The notes beneath the pieces were generated by a model. The model ran no database searches, had not been told where the DNA came from, and saw only the letters and a program-made list of their open reading frames with translations. From Lampris incognitus (taxonomy: Eukaryota > Chordata > Actinopteri > Lampriformes > Lampridae), in NCBI RefSeq assembly GCF_029633865.1, contig NC_079214.1, positions 24,758,873 to 24,822,872 on the forward strand: 64,000 nucleotides of DNA. The letters are read 5' to 3'. Positions within the stretch are counted from its first letter, which is position 1. Each line of letters opens with the position of its first letter. Both the position numbers and the translations under genes were made by a program. Below, in pieces: positions 12,116 through 28,560 of the stretch.

Positions 12116-12808
12116 ATGGCTACGAACGCCGTTGCAATTAAACTGCCGGAGTTTTGGGAGTCTTCCGCGGCTACATGTTTCGCGCAGGCTGAGGCACAGT
12201 TCGCGCTCAGAGACATAACAGCAGACGAGACCAGGTACTACTACGTAGTGGCGGCGCTGGGGTGCGCTACGGCTTCCAGGATAAGCGGTTTCATAACCAA
12301 CCCACCGGCCGATGGTAAATACGCCGCACTTAAACATCTCCTCCTTGAAACTTTTGAACTGTCAACAACGGAGAGAGCACGTCGCCTCTTCGCAATTCAG
12401 GGCTTGGGAGATGGCAAACCATCGGAGCTAATGAGCAGGATGTTAAATCTACTGGGTCAAGAAAAGCCATGTTTCCTGTTTATGGAGCTGTTTCTGCGCA
12501 ACATGCCGCCCCACGTCCAGACTGCGCTCGCTAACTCCACCATCACTGATCCCCGTGAGCTGGCAAACGAGGCTTACCGATTCTTCGTCGCTACACAACG
12601 TTCCTCCCATGCCGGGGTGCTGGCTCCTACCTTCACTGGCCCCCCGCCGACATCGCGGGCGTGGCCCGACGGTGGCGCCACAGCGTCAGACCGCTACAAG
12701 CCCTCTGGACCCTGTATGTACCACGCTCGATTTGGTGCGAAAGCTAAACGGTGCCGTTCCCCCTGCAACTACAGGCCGACGGGAAACGAGAGGGCCAACA
12801 TTCAGTAG
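12116..12808 (+). pseudogene. gag: Gag of the CsRn1-type gypsy element
   Basis: An open frame of 230 codons starting at ATG 12116, about 50 bases after the LTR. The N-terminal KLPEFWESS and the FALRDITADETRYYYVVAAL block are typical of CsRn1 Gag capsid. Near residue 200 is CMYHARFGAKAKRCRSPC, an unusual CHCC zinc-binding motif (C-x3-H-x9-C-x3-C). The frame ends at TAG 12806 and the protease lies in another frame, so Gag-Pol would need a frameshift. I cannot tell from one copy whether this is programmed or damage. Confidence 0.85.
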
Positions 12809-12815
12809 TGGCCAT

Positions 12816-15800
12816 GAGTGTTGGCGATACGAGCAGGCTACTCTTCATCCTCGACACCATCTCCGGTCGGCGATTTCTCTGTGACACGGGCGCACAGAGA
12901 AGCGTGCTCCCTGCTACTGACGTCGACATCATGGGCGGGGAGCGGGGCCCCCAGTTGGCGACGGCTGACGGCAGCCCTATCCACACCTACGGCGTGCAGT
13001 CTGTAGAACTGTGTTTTGGTGGACAGCGTTTCACGTGGGAGTTCGTCATGGCCAATGTAACGCTTCCCCTCCTCGGAGCTGATTTTTTGTGCGCGTACGG
13101 TTTGCTAGTGGACATTCAGAACAGCCGTCTGGTCGACGCCTTAACCTTCTCCTCCTACGCGGGGGGAAGCGGCCTATGCAGGGCTAGCCAACTCTCTCTC
13201 AGAGGCAGACAAGTTCAACCACCTCCTCGCTGAGTTCCCTGACCTCACCCAGCCTACCTTCTCAGCACCCACCGCTAAGCATGGGGTGGAGCATCACATT
13301 GCTACGAAGGGGCCCCCAGTCTACGCCAGAGCCAGGCGTCTCGACCCCGCCAAACTCGCCATTGCTAAGTCTGAGTTCGAGCACCTGGAACGCATGGGGA
13401 TCATCCGCCGCTCTGACAGCCCGTGGGCGTCCCCACTCCACATCGTCGCTAAGCCTGATGGAGGTTGGCGCCCATGTGGGGACTACCGCCGACTAAATGA
13501 CGCCACCACGCCCGACCGCTATCCTGTCCCACATATCCAGAACTTTTCTACAAACCTGTCTGGCAAACGCGTCTTCTCAAAAGTCGACCTGGTCCGTGGT
13601 TATCATCAAGTTCCCGTGCACCCCTCGGACATCCCCAAGACAGCGGTGACTACCCCATTCGGCCTATTTGAATTCCTACGAATGCCATTTGGACTCAAAA
13701 ATGCGGCCCAGTCCTTTCAGTGACTGATGGATTCAGTGCTCCGTGGCCTTCCTTTCATCTTCGTCTATTTGGACGACATACTCATCGCCAGCGCCTCCGA
13801 GGAAGAACACCTGTCCCATCTTCACGCCCTCTTCACACGCCTCAGCCAGCATGGGCTGATCGTCAACCCGGCGAAGTGCCGGTTCGGGCTGACGGCCATT
13901 GATTTCCTTGGGCACTGCATCACTGGGGACGGGGCAGTCCCCCTGCCCTCAAAGGTGGAAGCGGTGGCGGCCTTTCCGTGCCCCCAAACAGCTCGTGCGC
14001 TCAGGGAGTTCATTGGGATGGTGACATTCTACCACCGCTTCATTCCCCGAGCCGCCTTTATCATCCGGCCACTGTACGAGGCGCTGAAAGGCAAGTCCCC
14101 CAACCAGGCGGTCGACTGGACAGCAGAGCGGGACCGTGTGTTCACCGAGACTAAAGCTGCGCTCTCCCAGGCTACCCTGCTAGCGCATCCTTCACCTACA
14201 GCGCCTATTTCCATAACCACGGATGCATCGGACTATGCTGTTGGTGCGGTTCACGAGCAGTGGGTGGGGGGGGCTTGGCAGCCTTTGGCCTTTTTCAGTT
14301 GCCAGCTTACACCCCGAGAGCGCAAGTATAGTACTTTTGACAGGGAACTCCTCAGTTTCTGGCTCGCCGTCCGGCATTTCCGGTTCCTGCTAGAGGGCCG
14401 CGAGTTTACTGCGTACGTGGATCACAAGCCCCTCACGTTTGCCATGTCCAAGACGGCCGAGCCATGGTCCGCTCGCCAGCAGCGACAACTCTCCTACATT
14501 TCGGAATTCACTACCGACATCCAGCACGTCGCTGGTAAGTCTAACCAGGTAGCTGACTGCCTCTCTAGGGCAGTGATTGGAGCGGTCCACCTAGGCCTGG
14601 ACTATGCACAGATGGCCGCTGACCAGGCCACGGACCCGAGCATCCTCCGTCTCCGGACCTCCGACACGGGGCTCCGCCTGCAGGACGTTCCTTTCAGCGA
14701 CACAGGTGTCACCCTCCTGTGTGACGTCTCCACAGGACAGCCCAGGCCAATCGTCCCGGACAGCTGGAGACGCCCCGTGTTTGAAGCTGTGCACGGCCTC
14801 TCTCATCCATGCGGTAAGCCATCCGTGCGCCTGACCTCTGCTAAGTTTGTGTGGGAGGGACTTAAGAGAGACGTGAAAGCATGGGCCGACTCGTGTGTTG
14901 CCTGTCAGTGGGCTAAGATACACCGCCACATTAAGGCGCCCCTGGAACGCTTCGCAGTGCCGGAGAGACGATTTGACCATGTCCACGTCAACCTGGTTGG
15001 TCCCCTACCCCCCTCCCATGGGTTCACCTACCTCTTCACTGTGGTGGACAGGACTACGCGCTGGCCTGAAGCTGTTCCCCTGGCATCCACGACGTCTGCT
15101 GATGTGGCCCGGGCTTTTATTGGGTCGTGGGTCTCACGTTTCAGTACGCCTTCCGACCTTTCATCTGACCGCGGGCCACAGTTTACCTCAGAGCTATGGA
15201 ATGCTGTGGGTGAGGCTCTGGGCGTCAAGCTTCACTGCACTACCGCCTACCACCCTCAGGCGAACGGCCTATGTGAGCGCTTCCACCAGTCCATGAAGGC
15301 TGCGCTTCGGGCTACTCTCAAGGACTGCAACTGGGTCGACAAGCTCCCATGGGTCATGCTGGGCCTGCGGACCGCCCCGAAGGAAGACCTACAAGCCTCC
15401 TCTGCGGAGCTGGTGTACGGCACGCCGCTGCGAGTCCCAGGCGATTTCATGCCCAACGCAACGCGTCCCTGGTCAGCTGTGGACCAACGAGCTTCCTTGC
15501 TGGACGGGGTCAGAGCTTTCACACCCGTCCCTACCGCCCAACACGGCGCTCCGCTGTCCCAGGTGCCCCCAGGTCTGCAGTCAGTGGACTACGTGTTCAT
15601 CCGTCACGACGCACACCACCCCCCTCTGCAACCCCCTTATGACGGCCCCTTCCGCGTCATGGAACGGGGAACTAAGCACCTGGTGGTGGATTTTGGGGGC
15701 ACGGCCGAGCATGTTTCAGTGGACCGAGTTAAACCCGCACACCTGGACTTGACGCAGCCGTTGGAGTTAGCCCAACCTCCTCGTCGCGGTCGTCCCCCGG

Positions 15801-15964
15801 CTCCACCTCCTTCCCCTGTGGAGGCCCGTGCTGCCTCTTCTGCTCCTCAGGCCGACCTCCACAGGCCCGCGTCAATGCCTCCCAGAGACACTCCGGCCCC
15901 TGTTACCCGGAGCCGCCACGGACAGCCTGTCGTCCCCCCGCGTCTGCCTGACTTCGATTACTAG
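12816..15964 (+). pseudogene. pol: Pol of the CsRn1-type gypsy element
   Basis: Order is protease, reverse transcriptase, RNase H, integrase. The protease DTGA is at 12883-12894 in one frame; RT continues in a second frame from about 13200, so an indel lies near 13150-13200. RT is cut by an in-frame TGA at 13721-13723 just after [12 protein letters not shown]; the catalytic YLDD is at 13766-13777. RNase H has TTDASDYAVG near 14215. Integrase has its HHCC region near 14790-14920, but the first catalytic Asp of DDE is Asn (HVNLVGPL, codon 14990-14992). The second Asp (SSDRGPQF) and the Glu (ANGLCERFH) remain. The frame ends at TAG 15962. Confidence 0.88.
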
Positions 15965-15985
15965 GGCGAATTCTGGGGGAGCTCA

Positions 15986-16226
15986 TGTGGTGGACACGTA
16001 TTGGGGATAGAATTCACCCCAGGAACTAAGGGTTAAATCAGGGTTGCCCTGGCAGGTTAACGCAGGGTTAAGTTATGGTTGTTCAGCCAGTTTTCTGGTT
16101 ATTCTTGCCGCCTCCGCTCCGTCGAGCTGTGGTTTTGTTGTCTCTCTGATTTACCGTTGATTAAAGAAAGTTGCCTACATGGCTAAAGTGTGAACCTACG
16201 GTCTTCTCCGTTCCTTCAGCTCTACA
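15986..16226 (+). repeat. 3' LTR of the CsRn1-type gypsy element
   Basis: 241 bp matching 11831-12063 with an extra ATGGCTAA after TTGCCTAC. It is preceded by a purine-rich tract (CTGGGGGAG, 15973-15981) that would prime plus-strand synthesis. Duplication ACAC follows at 16227. Confidence 0.93.
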
Positions 16227-16513
16227 ACACCATACATCACCGCTTGCCAACCCAGCAGTGGTGCTGGGCAATCGTAAATGAGTGCACAGGGTCAGGGGTT
16301 GCGAGTGACATAAATGAAATGGGAGGAACGTGGGGGCACTTTCGCACAGACAGACAGACAGCAGAAAATTGGCTTGACACCGGTTACAATGAAGGAAAAA
16401 ACTACTACAAAGGGCACAGCGGCAACGTTGCCTTTACAACTAGTGCTTTTTAAAAGGGCATTAATGCTAAACGGGAGGGCTTCGACATGGGGAATTTCGA
16501 ATGCTGAGCAGTA

Positions 16514-17675
16514 CGGTTTCATGCCACAAAAGAGCACTACAGATGCAATATTTGCTTTGAGAATGTTGATTGAGAAGTATAGAGAAGGCCAGAAGGAGTT
16601 ACTTTGTGGATTTAGAGAAAGCATATGACAGGGTGTCAAGAGAGAAGGTGTGGTATTGTATGAGGAAGTTTGGAGTGGCAGAGAAGTATGTAGGAATGGC
16701 GCAGGATATATATGAGGGCAGTGTGACAGTGGTGAGGTGTGCAGTTGGAATGACAGATGGGTTCAAGGTTGAGGTGAAATTACATCAAGGACTGGCTCTG
16801 AGCATTTTCTTATTTGCAATGGTGATGGACAGGTTGACTGACGAGTTCAGGCAGGAGTCTCCATGGACTATGATGTTCGCGGATGACATTGTGATCTGTA
16901 GTGAGAGTAGGGTGCAAGTTGAGGTAAGCCTAGAGAGGTGGAGGTAGGCACTGGAGAGAAGAGGAATGAAAATCAGTAGGCGCAAGACAGAATACATATG
17001 CATGAATGAGAGGGAGGACAGCGAAATGGTGAGGATGCAAGGAGTAGAGGTGACAAAGGCATATGAGTTTGAATACTTGTGGTCAACTGTTCAAAGTAAC
17101 GGGGAGTGCGGAAGAGAGGTGAAGAAGAGAGTGTAGGCAGGGTGGAATGGGCGGAGAAGAGTCTCAGCAGTGACTTGCAACAGAAGGGCACTAGCAAGAG
17201 TTAAAGGGGAAGGTTTACAAGATGGTAATGAGACCAGCTATGTTGTATGGTTTAGAGATGGTGGCACTGTCGAAAAGACAGGAGGCAGACCTGGGGATGG
17301 CAGAGTTGAAGATATTAAGATTCTCATTAGGAGTGATGAAGAAGGACAGGATTAGGAAAGAGTATACTAGAGGGACAGCTCAGATTGGACGGTTTGGAGA
17401 CAAAGCAAAAGAGGTAACATTGAGATGGCTTGGACATGTGCAGAGGAGAGATGCTGGTATATTGGGAGAAGGATGCTGAATATGGAGCTGCCAGGGAAGA
17501 TGAAAAGAGAAAGGCCAAAGAGGAGGTTTATGGATGTGGTGAGGGAAGACATGCAGGAGGCTGGTGTGACAGAGGAAGATGCAGAGGACAGGAAGAAATG
17601 GAAATGGATGATCCACTGTGGCTAGCCTTAACGGGAGCAGCCGAAAGTAGTGGTAGTAATAGTAGTACAACGACC
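16514..17675 (+). pseudogene. Expander-type RTE LINE, 3' half (RT to tail)
   Basis: Resumes after the hAT insertion with QYGFMPQKSTTDAIFALRML (from about 16511). Next come a degraded LEKAYDRVSREKVWY block near 16611, the RT catalytic block MMFADDIVICSE near 16870-16905 (FADD), and the C-terminal PAMLYGLEMVAL near 17234 and LRWLGHVQRRDAG near 17422. The element ends with AACGGGAGCAGCCGAAAGTAG and a TAG/TAGT-rich tail, the standard end of this family. Stops and shifts are numerous. Confidence 0.87.
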
Positions 17676-19395
17676 TGACCAACTACCCCACCCTTTCAAC
17701 ACCCCCCCCCTTACCACTCCGCCCCTGTCAAAGTTCTCCCCTGTGTCCCCAATGGAGCTGTCCAACATTATGGTAAGAATTAAGCTCAACCTGTGTTCTG
17801 AATCCCATCCCATCCAATCTTGCAATCTTGTTAAGGGCTATCTCCCAGATATCTCCTCACTCACCACAGAAATCATTAACTCATCCTTGAGCTCTGGTTT
17901 GGTCCCCTATACACTTAATCTGGCTGCTGTTAGCCAATACTCAAAAAACCTGGACTCAACCCTGATATCATGAGCAATTTTCTGACCCATGTCCAATCCT
18001 CCCTTTCTGTCAAAAATAATGGAAAGTGTTGTCGCCTACTAACTGAAAGCTCACCTCATCTCCAATGACCTGTTCGAACCATTTCAATCTGGTTTCCGCT
18101 CACAGCACAGCATAGAAACATCCCTCCTTAAAGTCACTAACAACCTCCTCCTCTCTGCAGACTCTAGCCACCTCAGCATTCTCATCCTCCTTGACCTTAC
18201 TGCAGCTTTTGACACCATCAACCACACCATTCTTCTCTCCCACCTTGAATCCTCCCTCAACATCACCAGTACTGCCCTCTCCTGGATATAGTCATATCTC
18301 ACAAACAGACAACAGTTTATCAGCATCAACAACTGCGCCTCCATCACCGCTCCTCTGTCCCCAATGCGTCCCTCAGGTAGCTGTGCTTGGTCCTTTCCTG
18401 TTCATCCTTTACCTGCTACCCTTGGTAACACTATACGTCATTATGGTCTCCACTTCCATTATGCTGATGACATCCAGCTCTTCATCTCCACTGAATCCAT
18501 CAGCACTACAACTTACTCCAGTCTGACCAACTGCCTCACTAAAATCGAATCATAGATGCAAGCCAACTTCCTCAAAAAATTGTGATAAATCTGACAAGAT
18601 AATCATTGGTTCCAAATCCCTTACCAAAATCACACACAACTTCTGCCTTACCATTGATAACTCCACTCTGTCTCCATCCCACACATCTGCAACCTTGGAA
18701 TCATTTTCGACAGCAACCTCTCCTTTGAACATCACATCAATCAGATCACCAGAACTGCCTTTTTCCACCTAAGAAACATAGTTTGTCTGCACCCATAACT
18801 CTCCTTCTCTGCTGCTGAAACCTTAATCCATGCCTTCGTCACATCCGGAATTGACTACTGCAAGAGCATTCTCCATGGCTCATCATCCAAAGTCCTAAAC
18901 AAACTCAAGTACATACAGAATTCTGCTGTCTTCCTGCTGACCCGCTCGCTCAACCACATCACCCCTGTCCTCCAGAACCTCCACAGGCTCCCTGTTCCAC
19001 ATCAGATCCAATTCAAAGTCCTTATCACTCACAAATCCCTCCATAACCAGGCCACTCGCTGACCTGCTCCACTACCATACTCCTTCCCGCAACCATCGCT
19101 CCTCCGATGTCAACCTCCTGTCTGCACCACACAGGACCATGCACCGGACCTGGGGCGACCAGAGCCAGCTGCCCCCTCTCTCTGGAACTCTCTCCCCAAA
19201 CACATCAGAGACTGCACCAATCTCTTCATATTCAAATCACTAATTAAAACTCACCTCTTCAGAATTGCTTTTAATGTGTGATTAATGTTGTGTGTTTTAT
19301 GATTTTGGTGTGTTACTTCTATTTTTTTTATCATGTGTAAATCATCTTTGAGTATTTTGAAAAGCACTGTATAAATAATATGCATTATTATCATT
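17676..19395 (+). pseudogene. L2-type LINE, reverse-transcriptase half (right part of split element)
   Basis: Continues the element of 7250-8490. Visible blocks are CKGYLPDISSLTTEIINSSL near 17831, HLISNDLFEPFQSGFRSQHS near 18052-18112, the RT motif LLDLTAAFDTINHT near 18188-18230, VLGPFLFILYLLP near 18385, and a mutated catalytic region around YADDIQLFIS near 18467. The C-terminal part extends to KHIRDCTNLFIFKSLIKTHL near 19198-19258. The end (AAAAGCACTGTATAAATAATATG then ATT repeats) is the L2-style 3' tail. It has many stops. Confidence 0.82.
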
Positions 19396-24985
<5,590 letters not shown>

Positions 24986-25431
24986 TGCGAAAGTGCTGCT
25001 GTTTATCATGGCAAAACAATGCTGATCAGGTGAACAGGAGCAATTCCCTTTACATACACCCAGGGATGAAAAAACTGGAGTGCTGGAAACCTCCAATCAC
25101 CATGAATTTGCATGAACGATACTAAGGTAGAATCACATCTACAGGACTGAGATCAGAGAAATGCAAATCCAAGAAAAAAGGGATGAAAGCAGACACTTCA
25201 GACAGTTTAAGGACAAAGCAGGTGTTCAAGGCCAAACTTGTGCCTATAAGGAAAAAGGGGCAAGCGATTAAAGTTTTACTCCTCACAAAAAGAGGCAGGG
25301 GGGGGATGGGTTGGTAGAGACTCGAGCACCTTCTCCCTCTGTCTGCACAGTGACTGATTAGAGAGATGGAGTACAAGGGAGATAGGAATCACTGTAAATG
25401 TTAATTTTAGCAATTAGGAATTCACTTATTG

Positions 25432-25477
25432 GAAAGGATGATCCGCTCTGGTGACCCCTAACAGGAACAGCCGAACA

Positions 25478-25522
<45 letters not shown>

Positions 25523-25544
25523 TAGTAGTAGTAGTAGTCGTGGA
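25432..25544 (+). mobile_element. Very short Expander-type LINE tail with (TAG)n
   Basis: Only the last 50 or so bases of the LINE (GATCCGCTCTGGTGACCCCT AACAGGAACAGCCGAA) plus a long TAG array. It is flanked by a 13-bp duplication AATTCACTTATTG (25419-25431, 25545-25557), showing it arrived as a severely 5'-truncated retrotransposition event. Confidence 0.88.
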
Positions 25545-25779
25545 AATTCACTTATTGCTATTATCTGATTGATGAATTGATCAAAATGGGAAATTTCTTA
25601 AGGTTTCTATGTTTTCCGTTTTCACCAATCTTACATACTCTAATTCCTAGTGGTCTATACATTGTGATACTTAAGTTTTCTTTAAAAAAAAAATCTGAAT
25701 CTACATTTCTCCTTTGGAAATGCACAAGCCATTTTCTGTGGGTGCAGCACATTTTTTTCTCCCCACACTGTTTATATTC

Positions 25780-26868
25780 ACTGCTCTGATTAGAAGCAAG
25801 CCAGAACATTAAAACCACTGACAGGTGAAGTGAATAACACTGATTATCTCACAAATGTTTGATATTTGTTTTTATTTATACTGTTTTTATTTTTACTCTT
25901 ATTTGATTTTATTCTTATTTTCGTCTTGTCTGGTTTTATTTTTTATTTTATTTCATTTTATTTTTGGTGAAGCACTTTGTAACATTGTTTTAGAACAGTG
26001 CTATATAAATTATTATTATTATTATTATTATCTCATTACAATGACACCTGTCAAGGGGTGGGATATAGTAGGCAGTAAGTGAACAGTCAGTTCTTGAAGT
26101 TGATATGTTAGAAGCAGGAAAAATGGGCAAGCGTAAGGCTCTAGCGACTTTAACCACAACTACATTGTGATGGCTAGACGACTGGGTCAGAGCATCTCCA
26201 AAACGGCAGGTTTTGTGCGGTACTCCTGGTATGCAGTGTTCAGTACCTACCAAAAGTGGTCCAAGGAAGGACAACCGATGACAGGGTCACGGGCACCCAA
26301 CGCTCATTGATGCGCATGGGGAATGAAGGCTAGCCCGTGTGGTCCGATCCCACAGAAGAGCTACTGCAGCTCAAATTGCAGAAAAAGTTAATGCTGGCTA
26401 TAATAGACAGGTGTCAGAACACACAGTGCATCACAGCTTGTATGGGGCTGCATAGCCATAAACCAGTCAATGTACCCATGATGACCCTGTCCACTACCGA
26501 AAGCACCTACAATGGGCACGTGAGTGTCAGAACTGGACAATGTAGTAATGGAAAAAGGTGGCCTGGTCTGATGAATCACGTTTTCTTTTACATCATGTGG
26601 ACTGGCCGGGTGCGTGAGCGTTATTTACCTGGGGAAGAGATGGCACCAGGATGCACTATGGGAAGAGGGCATGCTGGCAGAGAGAGTGTGATGCTCTGGA
26701 CAATGTTCTGCCGGGAAACCTTGGGTCCTGGCATTCCTGTGGATGTTACTTTGACATGTACCACCTCCCGAAACATTGTTTCAAACCAAGTACACCCCTT
26801 CATGGCAACGGTAATCCCTGATGGCAGTGGCCTCAGGTGGTTTTAATGTTTTGGCTGATCAGTGTATA
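25780..26868 (+). mobile_element. Tc1-type DNA transposon, deleted
   Basis: The terminal motif CATTAAAACCAC (about 25807) is inverted at the right end (GGTGGTTTTAATGTTTTGGC, from 26837). Between them the transposase region carries GQSISKTAG, RPLVRSHRRATAAQIAEKV-like and SDESRFLLHHV-like blocks. The first catalytic Asp block is near 26573. The sequence then jumps from the FPDGSGL region straight to the right terminal repeat, so the last third, with the other two catalytic acidic residues, is deleted. A 170-bp LINE tail also interrupts the left end. Confidence 0.85.
25852..26028 (+). mobile_element. L2-type LINE tail inserted in the Tc1 end
   Basis: Ends with AGCACTTTGTAACATTGTTT, AGAACAGTGCTATATAAATT and (ATT)n, an L2-style 3' terminal stem-loop and tail. 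The Tc1 sequence TTATCTCA is duplicated on both sides (left ending at 25851, right near 26027-26034), so it inserted after the Tc1 element. Confidence 0.75.
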
Positions 26869-27374
26869 TCATCATGTCATAGACAAGGAGAGGGAAGGCA
26901 CGTTAGGGTAAAACAATCAAGCCTCCCTGTATCTGTCATGTGAAAAGGGATTCATTTAATAAAATGTCTACAAATTATATTGAATCATTGTTTCCTCCAT
27001 ACCAGCACCAGCATTTGGCCATTCAAAAAACAGATTAGGACTTGACTGACTTGTTGTTAGCTTAGCGCCACCATTCTATTGTCACTGTGAAGATGTCACT
27101 TGTTGTAATGGGCTTGTCATTAGCTTACTGACTGCTTATAACCACTTATAAGGGGTAGTAACCCCCCCCCCCCATTTTACAGCTGAAAACATGTTGGTAT
27201 AAATTCAACAAAAAAATTAGATACATCTCACGGCCACTTTGAGGGAGAAAATCTAAAAAAAATCTGGGGGAAAACGCATATTATGATCAACCCTCTCCGT
27301 ATTAAAGAATAACTGAACACTTAAATGTGTCTTTTGAGCCGAAAACTAAATGTTATGACTGTATGGTGATGAAA
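26869..27374. other. Unannotated stretch with poly-C
   Basis: About 500 bases without a recognised element; contains a C run near 27162-27173. Confidence 0.5.
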
Positions 27375-28560
27375 CACATTAAAGCTGGTGTTAATATTGA
27401 CATTTATCAAATTTATAAAAATCGGCTTTTCATGGGTTGAACCACCCACGAAGACACCAAGACGGCGAAACACCGAGATAGCGCTGCAGACGGCAGCCTC
27501 AGCTCTGTGCTCTCTTGTATATTTTATGTTTTTGTTTATTTTATTAGTTTCCAGCTCTCACTCTCTGATCACATTCAGCAGGGAAGCAATTTAAAACCTT
27601 GGTCAATCTTTTTTGCCATTTTTCATTGAACCATTGAGCTCGGTTTTACCGAGCTTTTAGTTGGAGGAGGAGCAGCTCTGTATGGGCTTCACCGGAGCCG
27701 ACGACAGAGAAGCGCGCTAGAGCACTCATTAAACTGCAACAACGGGAATTTCAAACTGCACTCCCGTCAATCCACCTGCGGGATGTCCGCTCTCTGGCCA
27801 ACAAGATGAACTTACTGCTGCTCCGCTACGGAATGCAGCCCTCACTTAAGAGACCATTTTCATTGACTGTAAACCATTTTATTCATCGAGGGAGTTTTCC
27901 TCATTTATTCTGGTTGGTGCCTATATTCCACCTCAGGCCTGTGTTAGTGAGACATTACAAAACCTGGCTGACCAGATAATAAACATGGAGAACAAATATC
28001 CAGACTCCTTTTTCATTATCCTTAGGCCTCAGGGATGTGTGCTCTCCCCACTGCTCTTCTCCCTCTACACAAATGACTGCGCCTCAGGAGACCCGTCTGT
28101 TTAAACTCCTAAAATTTGCAGATGACACTAAAGTCATCCATCTCATTCGAGATGGAGATGAGTCGGTATACAGACAGCAGGTCAAACACCTGGTCCTGTG
28201 GTGTGATCACAACCTGGAGCTGAACACGCTCAAAACTGTGGAGATGACAGTGGACTTCAGGAGCTGCCCCCTATCACTGCCCCCCCCCCATACTCAACAA
28301 CACTGTGTGGGCTGTGGACTCCTTCCAGTTTCAGAGTTCTACAATCTCCCAAGACCTGCAGTGGGAGTCCAACAACAAGACAGTCATAAAAAAGGCCCAT
28401 CAGAGGATATACTTCCTGCACCAGCTCAGGAAATACAACCTGTCTCAGGAGCTGCTGGTCTAGTTTTACACTCCAGTCATTGAGTCTGTTCTCTGCACTT
28501 CCGTCACTGTCTGGGTTGGATCGGCCACTAAACAGAAAAGGAACAGACTAAAATGGACAG
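27375..28560 (+). pseudogene. CR1/L2-superfamily (Rex1-like) LINE with internal deletion
   Basis: Upstream GC-rich leader (CGAAGACACCAAGACGGCGA near 27450) leads to an endonuclease piece: FSSFILVGAYIPPQ-like near 27890-27935 and DQIINMENKYPDSFFIIL near 27972. It is joined directly to the RT block GCVLSPLLFSLYTNDC near 28032-28080, followed by LLKFADDTKVIHLIRDGDES near 28107 (FADD). The C-terminal HQLRKYNLSQELLV and VLCTSVTVWVGSAT regions lie near 28420-28530. The jump removes most of the endonuclease and the RT N-terminus. The open frame 28037-28483 is only part of it. It is broken and stops at an Expander fragment near 28560. Confidence 0.75.

Larger units (their letters stand above)
11831..16226 (+). 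mobile_element. CsRn1-type Ty3/gypsy retrotransposon
   Basis: A complete insertion with two LTRs, a 4-bp duplication ACAC (11827-11830, 16227-16230), a tRNA-Trp primer site, gag and pol. Gag begins KLPEFW and has a C-x3-H-x9-C-x3-C motif instead of the usual CCHC knuckle; that motif and the tRNA-Trp primer are hallmarks of the CsRn1 clade. By eye the LTRs differ at about 7 of 233 positions plus an 8-bp indel. Coding damage (frameshifts, an in-frame TGA, and Asn in place of a catalytic integrase Asp) makes it inactive. Confidence 0.92.
10745..16506. mobile_element. hAT-like element, itself split by a gypsy element
   Basis: Terminal sequences CAGGGTTCGAAATTC (from 10745) and, on the other strand, CAGCATTCGAAATTC (from 16506) are inverted repeats. 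They are flanked by an 8-bp duplication, AGCAATAC (10737-10744) and AGCAGTAC (16507-16514), with one mismatch. Removing the insert restores the LINE reading frame. CAG-start termini and 8-bp duplications are typical of hAT. Excluding the inner gypsy element, about 1.36 kb remains with no transposase, so it is non-autonomous. AGGCAACTTTGCCTTAGGC-type subterminal motifs occur near the left end. Confidence 0.88.
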
